The notes: generated by a model not told the origin, from the sequence alone. Numbered from the stretch's first letter, positions 19,063 to 29,369 are shown. The stretch is 64,000 nt of DNA from Corynebacterium guangdongense (GCF_030408915.1 NZ_CP047654.1:2170001-2234000), one strand, 5' to 3'. Program-made: numbers and translations.

Positions 19063-19383
19063 TTACTTCAGCTCACGGACAATCCGACCGGCTTTCTCGG
19101 GGGTGGCCTGGGGGTACCACATGCGCAGCTGGGCGATGGCGCCGGCCGTATCCCCCTCGTCGCGCTTGGCCCGGAGGACGTCGCGGCGCTCATCACTCAG
19201 GACGATGGGCTTCGGCTCGTTCTCGCCCGCCCGGACGAGGAACCCGAGGACCAGCGCGCCGCCCGCGATGACCATGGCCGCCGTCGTCGTCCAGTCCGGC
19301 GAGCCCAGGAACTCCGAGAGAATCGCCACAATGGAGAAGACGGCCGCCAACCCGAACGCCGCCCACATCAACACCTTCTTCAT
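19063..19383 (-). CDS. Small membrane protein of unknown function
   Basis: A protein of 106 residues with two hydrophobic helices (about residues 5-24 and 31-48) and a charged cytoplasmic C-terminus rich in Arg and Glu that ends RIVRELK. The tail contains a helical segment, [17 protein letters not shown]. The ATG at 19383 is chosen; it puts the first helix right at the N-terminus. Such a protein sits next to ndk in several corynebacteria as I recall, but no function is known to me. Confidence 0.78.
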   Translation of the reverse strand: MKKVLMWAAFGLAAVFSIVAILSEFLGSPDWTTTAAMVIAGGALVLGFLVRAGENEPKPIVLSDERRDVLRAKRDEGDTAGAIAQLRMWYPQATPEKAGRIVRELK

Positions 19384-19417
19384 GGCAACAACCCTAATAC
19401 CTGGATAGGATGATGAC

Positions 19418-20449
19418 ATGTCTACTACCGAGGAGAACCCGCCCGAGATTCAACTGCAGCCGCGCGAGGCCACCTGCGCCGACGGCGCCCGGGTCGAGAT
19501 CATCACCGCCCGCGAGGTCCCGCTGGGCGGCCCCCGAGCCATGACCGTCTACCGCACGCTGCCCCAGAAACAGCGCTCACTCATCGGAGCCTGGTGCTTC
19601 GCCGACCACTACGGCCCCGACGACGTCTCCGCCACCGGGGGCATGGACGTCGCGGTCCATCCCCACACCGGCCTGCAGACCGTCTCCTGGCTCTTCGAGG
19701 GCGAGGTCACCCACCACGACTCCGGCAACCACCACGCCGTCGTCCTGCCCGGCGAAGTCAACTTCATGACCGCCGGCGCCGGCATCTGCCACTCCGAGGT
19801 CTCCACCCAGGCCACCACCGTCCTGCACGGGGTGCAGCTGTGGACCGTGCTGCCCGACCACGCCCGCCACGGCGAGCGCCGCTTCGACCACTACGCCCCC
19901 GCGCTGCTCGAGCTCGACGGCGGCCAGGCGCTCGTCTTCGTCGGCTCGCTGTTCGGCGAGACCTCCCCCATCCCCACCTTCACCCCGCTCGTCGGCGCGG
20001 AGCTGCGCGTCGACGCCGGCGCCACCCTCGAGGTGGAGCTCAACCCCGGCTTCGAGCACGGCCTGCTTGTCGACGCCGGGGACGTGGACGTGGAAGGCGC
20101 CGTCGTCCGGCCCCGTGAGCTCGCCTACGCCGGCACCGGCGAAACCCGCCTGCGCATCCGCAACAACGGCCCCGAGAAGGCCCGACTGGTGCTCATCGGC
20201 GGCGAGCCCTTCACCGAGGACGTCGTCATGTGGTGGAACTTCATCGGCCGCGACCACACCGAAATCGCCCGTTACCGCGAGGAGTGGGAGAACCACTCGG
20301 AACGGTTCGGGGTGACCCACGGCTACATCTCCCACGACGCCGACGGTCTCGACCGCCTTCCCGCGCCGACGTTGCCCACGTCCCGGCTGCGCCCACGCAC
20401 CAACCCCGAACCGGTCGCCCGGCCGGAGATGAGGATTGACCGATCATGA
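19418..20449 (+). CDS. Pirin family protein
   Basis: Bicupin of the pirin family, 343 residues; some members oxidise quercetin, others act as regulators. The N-terminal cupin holds the metal-binding histidines in DVAVHPHTGLQTVSWLFEG and the following HHDSGN. MTAGAGICHSEVS is a second family signature. The C-terminal cupin includes FEHGLLVDAGDV and LVLIGGEPF. It is the first of three genes that overlap by 4 bases each, so it is translated together with an acetyltransferase and an AhpD-like protein. The substrate is unknown. Confidence 0.92.
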   Translation: MSTTEENPPEIQLQPREATCADGARVEIITAREVPLGGPRAMTVYRTLPQKQRSLIGAWCFADHYGPDDVSATGGMDVAVHPHTGLQTVSWLFEGEVTHHDSGNHHAVVLPGEVNFMTAGAGICHSEVSTQATTVLHGVQLWTVLPDHARHGERRFDHYAPALLELDGGQALVFVGSLFGETSPIPTFTPLVGAELRVDAGATLEVELNPGFEHGLLVDAGDVDVEGAVVRPRELAYAGTGETRLRIRNNGPEKARLVLIGGEPFTEDVVMWWNFIGRDHTEIARYREEWENHSERFGVTHGYISHDADGLDRLPAPTLPTSRLRPRTNPEPVARPEMRIDRS

Positions 20450-20760
20450 CCGACTTAAATAGGGTCGGCGGCTCCTTCACGATCACCGCCGACGACGGCC
20501 ACGTGGCCGGCCGCACCGACTTCCGCGACCGCGGCGACGAGCGGGTGTTCTTCCACACCGAGATCGACGACGCCTACGGCGGCCAGGGGCTGGCCGGCAC
20601 GCTGGTCCGGGCCGCCCTCAGCGAGACCGCCGCCGAGGAGAAATCCATCGTCGCGGTCTGCCCCTTCGTCCGGGGCTGGCTGGAAAAGCACCCCGGCGAA
20701 TTCAGCTGGCGCCGCCCCACCCCCGAAGACATCGACTGGATTAAGGATCAGCTCTCGTGA
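20446..20760 (+). CDS. Small GNAT-type N-acetyltransferase (YjdJ-like)
   Basis: A protein of 104 residues in the short acetyltransferase family related to human GTLF3B/yeast-like GCN5 minimal domains. The signature is FFHTEIDDAYGGQGLAGTLV, which covers the acetyl-CoA pyrophosphate loop, followed by IVAVCPFVRGWLEKHPGE. Its ATG overlaps the pirin stop (ATGA) and its TGA overlaps the GTG of the next gene. Substrates of this family are mostly unknown. Confidence 0.9.
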   Translation: MTDLNRVGGSFTITADDGHVAGRTDFRDRGDERVFFHTEIDDAYGGQGLAGTLVRAALSETAAEEKSIVAVCPFVRGWLEKHPGEFSWRRPTPEDIDWIKDQLS

Positions 20761-21245
20761 CCGACCACACCCCCACCCCCAAGCACGGCCCCTACCTGGA
20801 CAAGTACTTCCCGCAGATCGCCAAGGCACAGAACAACGTCGTCACCCAGCTCAAGAAGATCTACCCCGAGGTCGACCTCGGCCGTGACCTCATCGAGCTG
20901 GCCATGGTCCGCGTCAGCCAGATCAACGGCTGCGGCGCCTGCCTGTCGGTGCACGTCCCCGCCGCTCGCCGCGCCGGCGTCCCCCAGAACAAGCTCGACG
21001 TCCTGCCCGCCTGGCGCGAACTGGACGGCTACTTCAGCGAGCAGGAGTACGCCGCCCTCGAGCTGGCCGAGGAGATCACCCTCCTGCCGGCCGGGAAGCG
21101 CCACGCCGACGCGCCGCTGCGCGCCATGAGGGTCTTCGCCGAGGAGCAGGTCGCCGCGCTCGAATGGGCCATCATCCACATCAACACCTACAACCGCATC
21201 TCGATCTTCTCCGGCCACCCGCCGGTTTTCCGCGAGGAGGCCTGA
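20757..21245 (+). CDS. Carboxymuconolactone decarboxylase (AhpD-like) family protein
   Basis: A protein of 162 residues with the CMD/AhpD fold. The pair of redox cysteines is in NGCGACLSVHVPAARRAGV (CxxC, followed by a conserved His), which points to an AhpD-like peroxidase partner rather than a lactone decarboxylase. It starts at a GTG that overlaps the acetyltransferase stop. It is separate from the real pcaC gene at 59953-60348. The pirin-GNAT-AhpD grouping suggests a small stress or redox operon, but this is inference. Confidence 0.88.
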   Translation: MTDHTPTPKHGPYLDKYFPQIAKAQNNVVTQLKKIYPEVDLGRDLIELAMVRVSQINGCGACLSVHVPAARRAGVPQNKLDVLPAWRELDGYFSEQEYAALELAEEITLLPAGKRHADAPLRAMRVFAEEQVAALEWAIIHINTYNRISIFSGHPPVFREEA

Positions 21246-21573
21246 CCGCCCACCCTCTGCGGATTCGGCGACCACGCACGAGTGGCCCACGAATCCATTC
21301 CCCGGACCCCGAGGCCCGCGTCCCCACCAGGGAGGACGCGGGCCTCGTACTTTCCGGCGCCCCGCCGCGCACCCCCCGGGGACCGCAACTCGCGCTGCGC
21401 AACCGGGGACCTTCTATTAGTCTCCCCTTTTGCACGACGATTGGTTTTTAAAACCAGACTATGGATTCGTGCCATGGTAGGGGGTGCCCATGAGCGCCCC
21501 CAGCCATGTCTCCATTCACTTTTGCCCTGGGTCGCACCACGGCTCACGCACGACGACGAGGATTACCCCCGAT
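21246..21573. other. Intergenic region between the AhpD-like and PhoX-like genes
   Basis: This 328-base stretch holds the operon terminator at 21311-21346 and then an AT-richer part (around 21410-21480, with TTGGTTTTTAAAACC) that probably carries the promoter of the PhoX-like gene. I cannot identify a PHO box with confidence. No gene is supported here. Confidence 0.5.
21311..21346 (+). terminator. Terminator after the pirin-GNAT-AhpD operon
   Basis: A perfect 13-bp GC-rich stem (GAGGCCCGCGTCC at 21311-21323 paired with 21334-21346) with a 10-base loop is followed by GTACTTTCC. It lies 65 bases after the last stop. Confidence 0.75.
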
Positions 21574-22911
21574 ATGACGATCACCCCTGCCAACCTGGGC
21601 CGCCGCGGATTCCTGAAGACCGCCGGAGCATTCAGCGCCGCCACGGCCCTGTCCGCCCTGATGAGCCAGACCGCCCAGGCCGCCGAGGGCCGCAAGAACG
21701 GCGTCGACACCATGCAGGCCCCCAACAACGGCGGCTACGGCCCGCTCCAGCCCGCCCCGGGCGGCGAGCTTCTCCTCCCGGCCGGCTTCACCTACGTCGC
21801 CTTCGGCCACACCGGCACCCCGATGAGCGACGGCACCCCGACCCCGGGAATGCACGACGGCATGGCCGCTTTCCAGGGCGAGAACGGGATGATCAACCTC
21901 GTCCGCAACCACGAGAACAACCAGGGCCCCGCCTTCGGCGAGAACCCCTACGACCCGCAGGCCGCGGGCGGCACCACCAACCTGGTCTTCGACCCGGTCA
22001 AGATGGAGCTCGTCGCCGCCTACCCGTCGCTGACCGGCACCATCCGCAACTGCGCCGGTGGCCCGACCCTCAACGGCACCTGGCTGACCTGTGAGGAGAC
22101 CTTCACCGGCCTCGACGTCGAGACCCCGCACGGTTACGTCTTCGAGGTCCCTGCCGACGCCACCTCCCCGATCGAGGCCGTCCCGATCAAGGAGATGGGC
22201 CGCTTCACCCACGAGGCCGTCGCCATCGATCCGGCCACCGGCATCGTCTACCAGACCGAGGACCGCGGCACCTCCGGCTTCTACCGCTTCGTGCCCAACG
22301 ACCGCAACGACCTCACCGCGGGTGGCAAGCTGCAGATGATGGCGATCAAGGCGCGCCCGAACTACGACACCCGCTACAGCCAGAACGCCGGCCGGCCGCT
22401 GCCCTGCGAGTGGGTCGACATCAACGAGCCGGACCCGGACAGCACCGACTCCCTGGCCGTGTTCAAGCAGGGCTGGGAGCAGGGCGGCGCGGTCTTCGCC
22501 CGCCTGGAGGGCGCCTGGTACGGCGACGGCTCCGTCTACATCAACTCCACCAGCGGCGGCGACGCCGGCCTGGGCCAGGTCTGGCGCTTCACCCCGCGCG
22601 GCAACTCCGGCGGCCAGCTTGAGCTGGTCTACGAGTCCATCGACCCGGACGTGCTGGAGAGCCCGGACAACCTGTGCGTGTCCCCCAACACCGGCGGCCT
22701 CGTCCTGTGCGAGGACGGCAGCGGCAAGGACCTGCTGCGCGGCGTGACCACGGACGGCCAGATCTTCGATCTCGCCGAACTGAACTCCGACAGCACCAGC
22801 GAGCTCGCCGGCGCCACCTTCAGCCCGGACGGCTCCATCCTGTTCTTCAACGTTCAGAGCCCGGGCATCACCTACGCGATCACCGGACCGTGGGGCAACG
22901 GCGCCCTCTAA
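21574..22911 (+). CDS. Tat-exported PhoX-like (DUF839) phosphatase
   Basis: A protein of 445 residues from the ATG at 21574. The N-terminus has a twin-arginine signal (LGRRGFLKTAGAF, then a mild hydrophobic run ending AQAAEG), so it is exported folded with its cofactor. The rest is a beta-propeller of the PhoX/DUF839 family, with RNHENNQGPAFGEN, CAGGPTLNGTWLTCEET, RFTHEAVAIDPATG and SPDNLCVSPNTGGLVLCED as conserved blades. Known PhoX enzymes are alkaline phosphatases that use iron and calcium. Shorter relatives exist whose activity is untested, so the phosphatase role is inferred. It is a single-gene unit with its own terminator. Confidence 0.87.
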   Translation: MTITPANLGRRGFLKTAGAFSAATALSALMSQTAQAAEGRKNGVDTMQAPNNGGYGPLQPAPGGELLLPAGFTYVAFGHTGTPMSDGTPTPGMHDGMAAFQGENGMINLVRNHENNQGPAFGENPYDPQAAGGTTNLVFDPVKMELVAAYPSLTGTIRNCAGGPTLNGTWLTCEETFTGLDVETPHGYVFEVPADATSPIEAVPIKEMGRFTHEAVAIDPATGIVYQTEDRGTSGFYRFVPNDRNDLTAGGKLQMMAIKARPNYDTRYSQNAGRPLPCEWVDINEPDPDSTDSLAVFKQGWEQGGAVFARLEGAWYGDGSVYINSTSGGDAGLGQVWRFTPRGNSGGQLELVYESIDPDVLESPDNLCVSPNTGGLVLCEDGSGKDLLRGVTTDGQIFDLAELNSDSTSELAGATFSPDGSILFFNVQSPGITYAITGPWGNGAL

Positions 22912-22929
22912 ACCCGGCTGTCGTGGCCT

Positions 22930-22953
22930 GATCACGCACACGTGTGCGTGATC
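22930..22953. repeat. Perfect 24-bp palindrome downstream of the PhoX-like gene
   Basis: GATCACGCACAC and its exact complement meet without a spacer. It lies 19 bases after the stop and is followed by a typical terminator, so it may be part of the 3' end or a protein site. Confidence 0.6.
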
Positions 22954-22983
22954 GCCCGGGCCACCGCAGGTGCCTGGATCCGG

Positions 22984-23023
22984 AAAAACCCGTGCCCCAC
23001 CGGTTGGTGGGCCACGGGTTTTT
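22984..23023. terminator. Bidirectional terminator between the PhoX-like gene and the DUF4233 gene
   Basis: AAAAACCCGTGCCCCACC and its near-perfect complement ending GGGTTTTT (one mismatch) flank a short loop. A and T runs on the two sides let it end transcription from both convergent units. Confidence 0.85.
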
Positions 23024-23045
23024 CGGGCGTCGGGAAGCGGCGGGG

Positions 23046-23477
23046 CTACTTCGCGTCCAGGTGCTGGGTGGTCAGCAGGCCGCGGCGCATGCGCTCGATG
23101 AGATTCCGGCGCAGGGTCAGCACGTACCACCAGACCAGGATGAAGATCACCACGACCACACCGATGGACCAGTGGATGAGGAAGCCGGCCAGCCCGATGA
23201 CCTGCAGGACCAGCGCGGCCGGCAGTCCCCAGCTGAAACGCTGAAGGAAGGCCAGCACCAGGTGGGCCAGGGCTAGCCCGCCGACGAACGCGATGTTCGG
23301 GGTGGTCCACATGGCGCCGGCGTCCACCTTGAGGATGACCAGCATCGCCAGGCCGAGGACGATGGCCTCCATGATCAGGGTGCCCGACAGCACGCCGCGC
23401 AGACCCTTCAACGGGTCCTTCGCCGGGGCGTGGCCCGGGCCGAGGGGGCCCACCTCGGGGGAATCGGTGCTGCTCAT
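23046..23477 (-). CDS. DUF4233 membrane protein
   Basis: A protein of 143 residues with four hydrophobic helices (about 32-52, 60-80, 88-106 and 112-132). This family is regularly found directly after folC in actinobacteria. The ATG overlaps the folC TGA by 4 bases, so translation is coupled. The N-terminus GPLGPGHAPAKDPLKGLRGV is typical of the family. The function is unknown. Confidence 0.88.
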   Translation of the reverse strand: MSSTDSPEVGPLGPGHAPAKDPLKGLRGVLSGTLIMEAIVLGLAMLVILKVDAGAMWTTPNIAFVGGLALAHLVLAFLQRFSWGLPAALVLQVIGLAGFLIHWSIGVVVVIFILVWWYVLTLRRNLIERMRRGLLTTQHLDAK

Positions 23478-25108
23478 TGCGGGTCCTTTCCGAACATGGT
23501 GCGGGCCTCGCCGGCGGTGACGACCGAGCCGGTGATGATCACGCCGGCGCCCGACTGGAGGTCGGCGTCCTCGGCGAGTTCCACGGCCAGGGCGTAGGCG
23601 CCGGGGAGCGACTCGTCGACGTGGACGCGTTCCTCGCCGAAGATGTCGCGGGCGGTCTCGGCCAGCTCGTAGGCGTCGATGGCGCGCGGCGAGGAGTTCT
23701 GGGTGACGACGACCTCGCTGAGGTACGGCTCCAGCTCGCGCAGGATGCCGGCGTGGTCCTTGTCGTCGAGGACGCCGATCACGCCGATGAGGCGGGAGAA
23801 GTCGAAGTCGCGGTCCAGGGCCAGGCCCAGCGCGTGGGCTCCGTGCGGGTTGTGGGCGGCGTCGATGAAGGTGGTCGGTGTCGAGCGCACGCGCTCGAGG
23901 CGGCCGGGAGAGGTGACCGTCGCGAAGCCTTCGCGCACGGTCTCCAGGTCGAGGGTGCGTCCCCCGCCGGCGCCGAAGAAGGTCTCGACGGCGGCGAGCG
24001 CCACCGCGGCGTTGCGGGCCTGGTGCTCTCCCGCCAGCGGCAGGAAGAGATCCTCGTACCGGCCGGCGATGCCGCGCAGGGTCATCGTCTGGCCGCCGAC
24101 GGCGACCGCCGACTCGACGACCCCGAACTCCACGCCCGCGCGGGCGACGGAGGCGTCGACGTCGACGGCGCGCTGGAGAATGACGTTCATGGCCTCCGGC
24201 TCCTGCTCCGCGATGACGGCGACATTGTCCGGCGGGCTGAGCAGATCGTCGGCGTCCCAGCGGGACTTGATGATGCCCGCCTTCTCCGCCGCCACCTGCT
24301 CGATGGTGTCGCCGAGGTAGTCGGCGTGGTCCAGCCCGACCGGCATGACGACGCTGACGTCGGCGTTGATGACGTTGGTGGCGTCCCAGGTCCCGCCCAT
24401 GCCGACCTCGACGACGGCGACGTCGACCGGGGCGTCCGCGAAGGCCGCGTAGGCGATGGCGGTGAGCACCTCGAACTTGCTCATCGGCACGTCAGAGCGG
24501 GCGTCGACGAGCTCGACGAAGGGCTTGATCTCCTCCCAGACGCGGACGAAGTCGGCCGGGTGGATCGGCTCACCGTCGATGGCGACGCGCTCGGTCACCA
24601 GCTGCAGGTGCGGGCTGGTGGTCCGGCCGGTGCGACGGTGGAAGGCACGCAGCAGCGACTCGATCATGCGCACGGTCGAGGTCTTGCCGTTGGTGCCGGC
24701 GACGTGAATGGAGCGGAAGGAGCGCTGCGGGGAGCCCAGGAAATCCATGAGCATCTCCATGCGATCCAGGCTCGGCTCGATCTTGGTCTCGGGCCAGCGC
24801 TGGTTGAGCTCCGCGTCGGCGGTCGCCAGCGCGATGAGATCCTCCTCGCTCACCTCGCGGGAGGGAGCCTCCTCGCGCTGCTCGTCGATGTTGGCGCCGC
24901 CCAGATTGAGGGTGATGCCGGCCTCGGTGACCTCGACGCGCCCGAACTCGTTGGTCGGATCGAGTTCCTGGTCCAGATCATCCAGGTCCTCCGGATCCTG
25001 GGGGTCCTCGAGATCCTCCTCACCGAGGGCCGCGTCGCCCAGCTGACGCTTGAGCTGCTCCAGCCGCGCGAGCTCCTCGGGGGTGAGCTCCGATTCCTTG
25101 TCAGCCAC
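23474..25108 (-). CDS. folC: Bifunctional folylpolyglutamate synthase/dihydrofolate synthase
   Basis: Mur-ligase-fold enzyme that adds glutamate to dihydropteroate and to folates. It has 544 residues because of an acidic N-terminal extension of about 95 residues (GEEDLEDPQDPEDLDDLDQ) absent from E. coli FolC. The ATP loop is HVAGTNGKTSTVRM, and the second signature is DVAVVEVGMGGTWDATNV. The GTG start follows the valS TAA directly with no spacer. The valS-folC-DUF4233 order is conserved in actinobacteria. Confidence 0.94.
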   Translation of the reverse strand: MADKESELTPEELARLEQLKRQLGDAALGEEDLEDPQDPEDLDDLDQELDPTNEFGRVEVTEAGITLNLGGANIDEQREEAPSREVSEEDLIALATADAELNQRWPETKIEPSLDRMEMLMDFLGSPQRSFRSIHVAGTNGKTSTVRMIESLLRAFHRRTGRTTSPHLQLVTERVAIDGEPIHPADFVRVWEEIKPFVELVDARSDVPMSKFEVLTAIAYAAFADAPVDVAVVEVGMGGTWDATNVINADVSVVMPVGLDHADYLGDTIEQVAAEKAGIIKSRWDADDLLSPPDNVAVIAEQEPEAMNVILQRAVDVDASVARAGVEFGVVESAVAVGGQTMTLRGIAGRYEDLFLPLAGEHQARNAAVALAAVETFFGAGGGRTLDLETVREGFATVTSPGRLERVRSTPTTFIDAAHNPHGAHALGLALDRDFDFSRLIGVIGVLDDKDHAGILRELEPYLSEVVVTQNSSPRAIDAYELAETARDIFGEERVHVDESLPGAYALAVELAEDADLQSGAGVIITGSVVTAGEARTMFGKDPQ

Positions 25109-27829
25109 TTACTTCAGCCCCTCCAGGCGCGCGGTGAGGCGATCGACCTCTTCCTGGGCGATCTTCTGGCGGCCACGAATTTCCTCGACGACGTGGTCCG
25201 GCGCCTTGGCCAGGAAATTTTCGTTGCCCAGCTTCTTGCCCGTGTTGTCGAGTTCCTTGGCGGCGTTGGCCAGTTCCTTCTCCAGGCGCTTGCGCTCGGC
25301 GTCCTTGTCGACGGTGCCGGAGGTGTCCACGGCCACCTCGATGGTGGCCTGGGACAGGCGCAGCTCCAGGGTCGCGGAGACCTCGAAGTCCTCGCCCGGG
25401 ACCTCGGCACGGACCAGGCTGCGCACGGCCTCCTCCTGGCCGGCCAGGTCAGCGGCGCGGAAGTCGATCCGCGCCGGGACCTTCTGGGAGGGCTTGAGGC
25501 CCTGGTCGGAGCGGAAGCGACGCAGCTCGGTCACCAGCTTCTGGGTGTCGGCCAGGCGACGGGCGGCGACCTCGTCGGTGGCGACGCCGCCGTTGGTGTC
25601 CGCCGCGCCCGGCCACGGGGCGATGACGATGGACTCCTCCCCGGTCAGCGTGGTCCACAGGACCTCCGTGACGAAAGGCATCGACGGGTGCAGCAGTCGC
25701 AGGATGACGTCGAGGACGCGGCCCAGGACGATCTGGGTGTTCTCCGCGCTCCGGCGTGACGCGACGTCGGCCGCCTCCCGCGGGATCTGGGTCTTGGCGA
25801 TCTCCAGGTACCAGTCGCAGAAGTCGTCCCACGTGAAGTGGTAGAGTTCCTCGTTGGCCTTGGCGAACTGGTAGTCGTCGAGGTAGGCGTCCACCCGGGA
25901 GCGGACCTGCTCGAGGCGGTCGAGGATCCAGCGGTCGGCGTCGGTGAGCTCCTCGCGCGGCGGCAGCTCGTCGACGGCGGCGCCGTTCATGAGGGCGAAC
26001 TTGGTGGCGTTGAAGAGCTTGGTCGCGAAGTTGCGGGAGCTCTGGGCGTTGTCCTCGCCGATCGGCAGGTCGACGCCCGGGTTGGCGCCGCGGGCCAGGG
26101 CGAAGCGCAGCGCGTCGGCGCCGAACTTCTCCACCCAGTCCATCGGGTCGATGCCGTTGCCGAGGGACTTGGACATCTTGCGACCGTGCTCGTCGCGGAC
26201 CAGGCCGTGCAGGTAGAGGTCGTGGAACGGGATCTGCGGGCGCCCGTCGGTCCCGGCGCCCAGCACCTCGGGGGTGATCGAGCCGGCGAAGGTGCCGAAC
26301 ATCATCATGCGCGCGACCCAGAAGAAGAGGATGTCGTAGGCGGTGACCAGCACGTTGGTCGGGTAGAACTTCTCCAGATCCGGGGTCTTGTCCGGCCAGC
26401 CGAGCGTGGAGAAGGGCCACAGCGCGGAGGAGAACCACGTGTCGAGGACGTCCGGGTCCTGGGTGTAGCCCTCCGGGGCCTGCTCATCGGGGCCGACGCA
26501 GACGATCTCACCGTTGGGTCCGTACCAGATCGGGATGCGGTGGCCCCACCACAGCTGGCGCGAGATGGTCCAGTCGTGCATGTCGTCGACCCAGTCGAAG
26601 TAGCGCGGTTCCAGCGCCTGCGGGTGGACGGTGGTGTCGCCCTTACGGATGCCGTCGCCGGCCATCTGGGCGAGTTTGTCCACCTTGACGAACCACTGCA
26701 GCGACAGGCGGGGCTCGATGGCCTCGCCGGAGCGCTCGGAATGGCCGACGGAGTGGGTGTACGGGCGGATCTCCTTGACGATGCGCCCCATTCGGCTCAG
26801 CTCCTCGCGCACGGCGACGCGGGCCTCCTCGCGGGTCAGGCCGTCGAAGCGGGTGCCGGTGTCGCTGATGCGGCCGGTCTTGTCCATGATGGTCGGCATG
26901 TCCAGTCCGTGGCGCAGGCCCATGGCGTAGTCGTTCGGGTCGTGGGCCGGGGTGATCTTCACGGCGCCGGAGCCGAACTCGGGGTCGACGTAGTCGTCGG
27001 CGATGACCTTGAGCTTGAGGTCCTCGCGGAAGGGGTGGTCGAATTCCATGCCCACCAGATCCCGGTAGCGCTCGTCGTCCGGGTGGACGGCGATGGCGAC
27101 GTCACCCAGCATCGTCTCGACCCGGGTGGTGGCCACCACCAGGTGCGGCTCGTCGTCGTTGAGCGAGCCGTAGCGAATGGAGACGAGTTCGCCGTCGACG
27201 TCCTTGTACACGACCTCGATGTCGGAGACGGCGGTCTCGAGCACGGGCGACCAGTTGACCAGTCGGTTGGCGCGGTAGATCATGCCGTTGTCGTAGAGCG
27301 CCTTGAAGATGGTCTGGACCGCGCGAGACAATCCCTCGTCCAGGGTGAAGCGGTCGCGGGACCAGTCGACGGAGTCGCCGATGGCGCGCATCTGGTTCTG
27401 GATGGCGCCGCCGTACTGCTCCTTCCATTCCCAGACCTTGTCGATGAAGTCCTCGCGGGAGTAGTCGTAGCGGTCCTTGCCCTCGGTCTCCTTGAGCATC
27501 TGCTCGACCTTGGTCTGCGTCGCGATGCCCGCGTGGTCCATGCCCGGCAGCCACAGGGTCTCGTAGCCCTGCATGCGCTTGCGGCGGATGATGGAGTCGA
27601 TGAGCGTGTGATCGAGGGCGTGGCCCATGTGCAGCTGGCCGGTCACGTTCGGCGGCGGGAGCACGATCGAGAACCCGGGCTTGTCGCTGGTGGCGTCGGC
27701 GTGGAAATAGCCGCGCTCCTCCCAGCGCTGGTACAGCCCAGACTCGTGGTCGGACGGCTCCCACGACTTCGGAAGCGCATCGGCGCGGTTGACTCCCAGG
27801 TTCTTGTTCGCTTCAGTCACGCGGACCAT
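25109..27829 (-). CDS. valS: Valyl-tRNA synthetase
   Basis: Class I aminoacyl-tRNA synthetase of about 906 residues that charges tRNA-Val. The HIGH motif appears as [17 protein letters not shown] and the KMSKS motif as [17 protein letters not shown]. The editing domain and the C-terminal coiled-coil arm ([19 protein letters not shown]) are present. The start is either ATG 27829 or GTG 27820; the latter has AGGATGG at a better distance and gives [17 protein letters not shown]. It heads the valS-folC-DUF4233 unit. Confidence 0.96.
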   Translation of the reverse strand: MVRVTEANKNLGVNRADALPKSWEPSDHESGLYQRWEERGYFHADATSDKPGFSIVLPPPNVTGQLHMGHALDHTLIDSIIRRKRMQGYETLWLPGMDHAGIATQTKVEQMLKETEGKDRYDYSREDFIDKVWEWKEQYGGAIQNQMRAIGDSVDWSRDRFTLDEGLSRAVQTIFKALYDNGMIYRANRLVNWSPVLETAVSDIEVVYKDVDGELVSIRYGSLNDDEPHLVVATTRVETMLGDVAIAVHPDDERYRDLVGMEFDHPFREDLKLKVIADDYVDPEFGSGAVKITPAHDPNDYAMGLRHGLDMPTIMDKTGRISDTGTRFDGLTREEARVAVREELSRMGRIVKEIRPYTHSVGHSERSGEAIEPRLSLQWFVKVDKLAQMAGDGIRKGDTTVHPQALEPRYFDWVDDMHDWTISRQLWWGHRIPIWYGPNGEIVCVGPDEQAPEGYTQDPDVLDTWFSSALWPFSTLGWPDKTPDLEKFYPTNVLVTAYDILFFWVARMMMFGTFAGSITPEVLGAGTDGRPQIPFHDLYLHGLVRDEHGRKMSKSLGNGIDPMDWVEKFGADALRFALARGANPGVDLPIGEDNAQSSRNFATKLFNATKFALMNGAAVDELPPREELTDADRWILDRLEQVRSRVDAYLDDYQFAKANEELYHFTWDDFCDWYLEIAKTQIPREAADVASRRSAENTQIVLGRVLDVILRLLHPSMPFVTEVLWTTLTGEESIVIAPWPGAADTNGGVATDEVAARRLADTQKLVTELRRFRSDQGLKPSQKVPARIDFRAADLAGQEEAVRSLVRAEVPGEDFEVSATLELRLSQATIEVAVDTSGTVDKDAERKRLEKELANAAKELDNTGKKLGNENFLAKAPDHVVEEIRGRQKIAQEEVDRLTARLEGLK

Positions 27830-27887
27830 CCTAGCCGGTGGCCACGCCCACGCCCTCACCCCGGGCCACCTGTGCTCCCGGCGCTTC

Positions 27888-29369
27888 TCAGCGCGCGACG
27901 GTGAGGCCGATCTCCGGGACCTCGATGGTTATCGACGCGATGCCGTCCGAGCTCACGCGGATCTTCTCGATGACCTCTGGGCCGTGGTCACGGCGCTCCA
28001 CCGGGACCCGGGAGAGGTCGCGGCCGGCGGGAAGTCCGCGCTCGAAGGGCACGGCGATCTCGCTGAGGAGGCTGACGTCCCCCGGGTGGCCCTCCCCGTC
28101 GATGGCGGTGAACTCGACGAAACGGAAGATGCCGACGTTGTGCGCGGCCCGGTAGCGGCGCTGGATGCGGATGACGCCGTCGTCGTCGGGCTCAGAGTCG
28201 ACGGTGACCAGCGGGTCGAAGGCCACCGCGTTGCCGCTGTCCCGCTCCCGGAAGACGCCAATGCCGCGGGCGCGCTTGTCGTGGAGGTTCATGTCGGTGC
28301 CCGGATCCGCGGCGATGGCCAGTCCCACGGCGGTGGAGGCGCCCGGCATGGGTGACCGGTGCACGCGGCGGGAGTAGCGTTCCCGGACGACCCGCGGAAC
28401 CAGCGGCAGCTGGGAGCCGCCGCCGACCAGGTAAATGCCGGCGATGTCGGTGTCGGTCAACGACTCCTCGTGTCCGATGACCTCCGCCAGCACCTCCATG
28501 GTCTGCTCCACCAGGGGCTCGGCCCGACCGTAGAACTCCTCGGTGCTGACGATGGCGTCCTGGCCGCCGAGCTCGAGGATCATCCGGCGGGTCTGGGGAC
28601 GCAGGCGTTCCTTGGCGGAGCGGGCCTCGTCGAGCAGTCGGCGCTGGACGCGGTCGCCGAGGGCGACGTCGGCGGAGCCGATCTTCTCCAGCGCGAGGTC
28701 GAGCAGCACGGCGTCGAAATCGTCGCCGCCCAGGCGGCTGACCCCGCGGGAGTTGGTGACGCGGTGTTCAGCGGCCTCGATGGTGACCAGCGAGACGTCG
28801 AAGGTGCCGCCGCCGAGGTCGTAGACGAGGATCGACTGTCGGCGACTGTTGAGGGTTCGGCCGTGGCGGTGCGTGTACTCGAAGGCCGCGGCGGAGGGCT
28901 CGTTGACGAGGCCCAGCACGCCGATGCCTGCGCGGGTGAAGGCGTCGATGGTGAGCAGACGCTGGGCGCTGGAGGCGTTGGCGGGGACGCCGAGCATGGC
29001 CATGATGCCGCCCGTCTCCCCCAGGTCATTCTGGTACTGGCGGATCGTGCGGGCGGCCTCCTGGGCGATCGCGAGCAGGACCTCGCTCAGCGGGCGGCTC
29101 TCGAGACCGATGCGCACCGGCGTCGACGCCGTCACGTCCTCGGCGCCCAGCAGCCGCTTGAAGGAGCGCGCGAAGTCCGCGCCCTCGAGGGCCGCGGCCT
29201 CCCAGCCGGCGACGAGTTTCCCGCCGTTGGCCTCGTCGATGGCCACCACGGAGGGGATGTAGTCGTGGTAGTCGCCGTGCGCGTCCTCACATCCCAGCAC
29301 CGGATAATTACCTCGGTCCACCGCTGCGATGACCGTGCGGGTGGTGCCGAAATCAATTCCGAAGCGCAT
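27888..29369 (-). CDS. Hsp70-family protein (DnaK-like ATPase with short C-terminus)
   Basis: A protein of 493 residues. The actin/Hsp70 ATPase motifs are clear: phosphate 1 [16 protein letters not shown] at the start, [13 protein letters not shown] near residue 195, and [18 protein letters not shown] near 320. The substrate-binding region is short (about 130 residues) and beta-rich, and there is no helical lid or EEVD-type tail. This puts it with the atypical actinobacterial Hsp70 relatives rather than DnaK. No grpE or dnaJ is nearby. The ATG at 29369 gives the standard N-terminus. It lies between mdh and valS on the same strand, but a gap of 61 bases and weak spacing leave the operon open. 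Confidence 0.9.
   Translation of the reverse strand: MRFGIDFGTTRTVIAAVDRGNYPVLGCEDAHGDYHDYIPSVVAIDEANGGKLVAGWEAAALEGADFARSFKRLLGAEDVTASTPVRIGLESRPLSEVLLAIAQEAARTIRQYQNDLGETGGIMAMLGVPANASSAQRLLTIDAFTRAGIGVLGLVNEPSAAAFEYTHRHGRTLNSRRQSILVYDLGGGTFDVSLVTIEAAEHRVTNSRGVSRLGGDDFDAVLLDLALEKIGSADVALGDRVQRRLLDEARSAKERLRPQTRRMILELGGQDAIVSTEEFYGRAEPLVEQTMEVLAEVIGHEESLTDTDIAGIYLVGGGSQLPLVPRVVRERYSRRVHRSPMPGASTAVGLAIAADPGTDMNLHDKRARGIGVFRERDSGNAVAFDPLVTVDSEPDDDGVIRIQRRYRAAHNVGIFRFVEFTAIDGEGHPGDVSLLSEIAVPFERGLPAGRDLSRVPVERRDHGPEVIEKIRVSSDGIASITIEVPEIGLTVAR

Noticed and set aside
20757..21245. Possible second pcaC gene
   Set aside because: The protein has a CxxC pair and following His as in AhpD, lies far from the pca genes, and a proper pcaC exists at 59953-60348.
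21282..22094. Plus-strand frame overlapping the start of the PhoX-like gene
   Set aside because: It is a shifted reading of the same bases; the PhoX frame has a Tat signal and family motifs.
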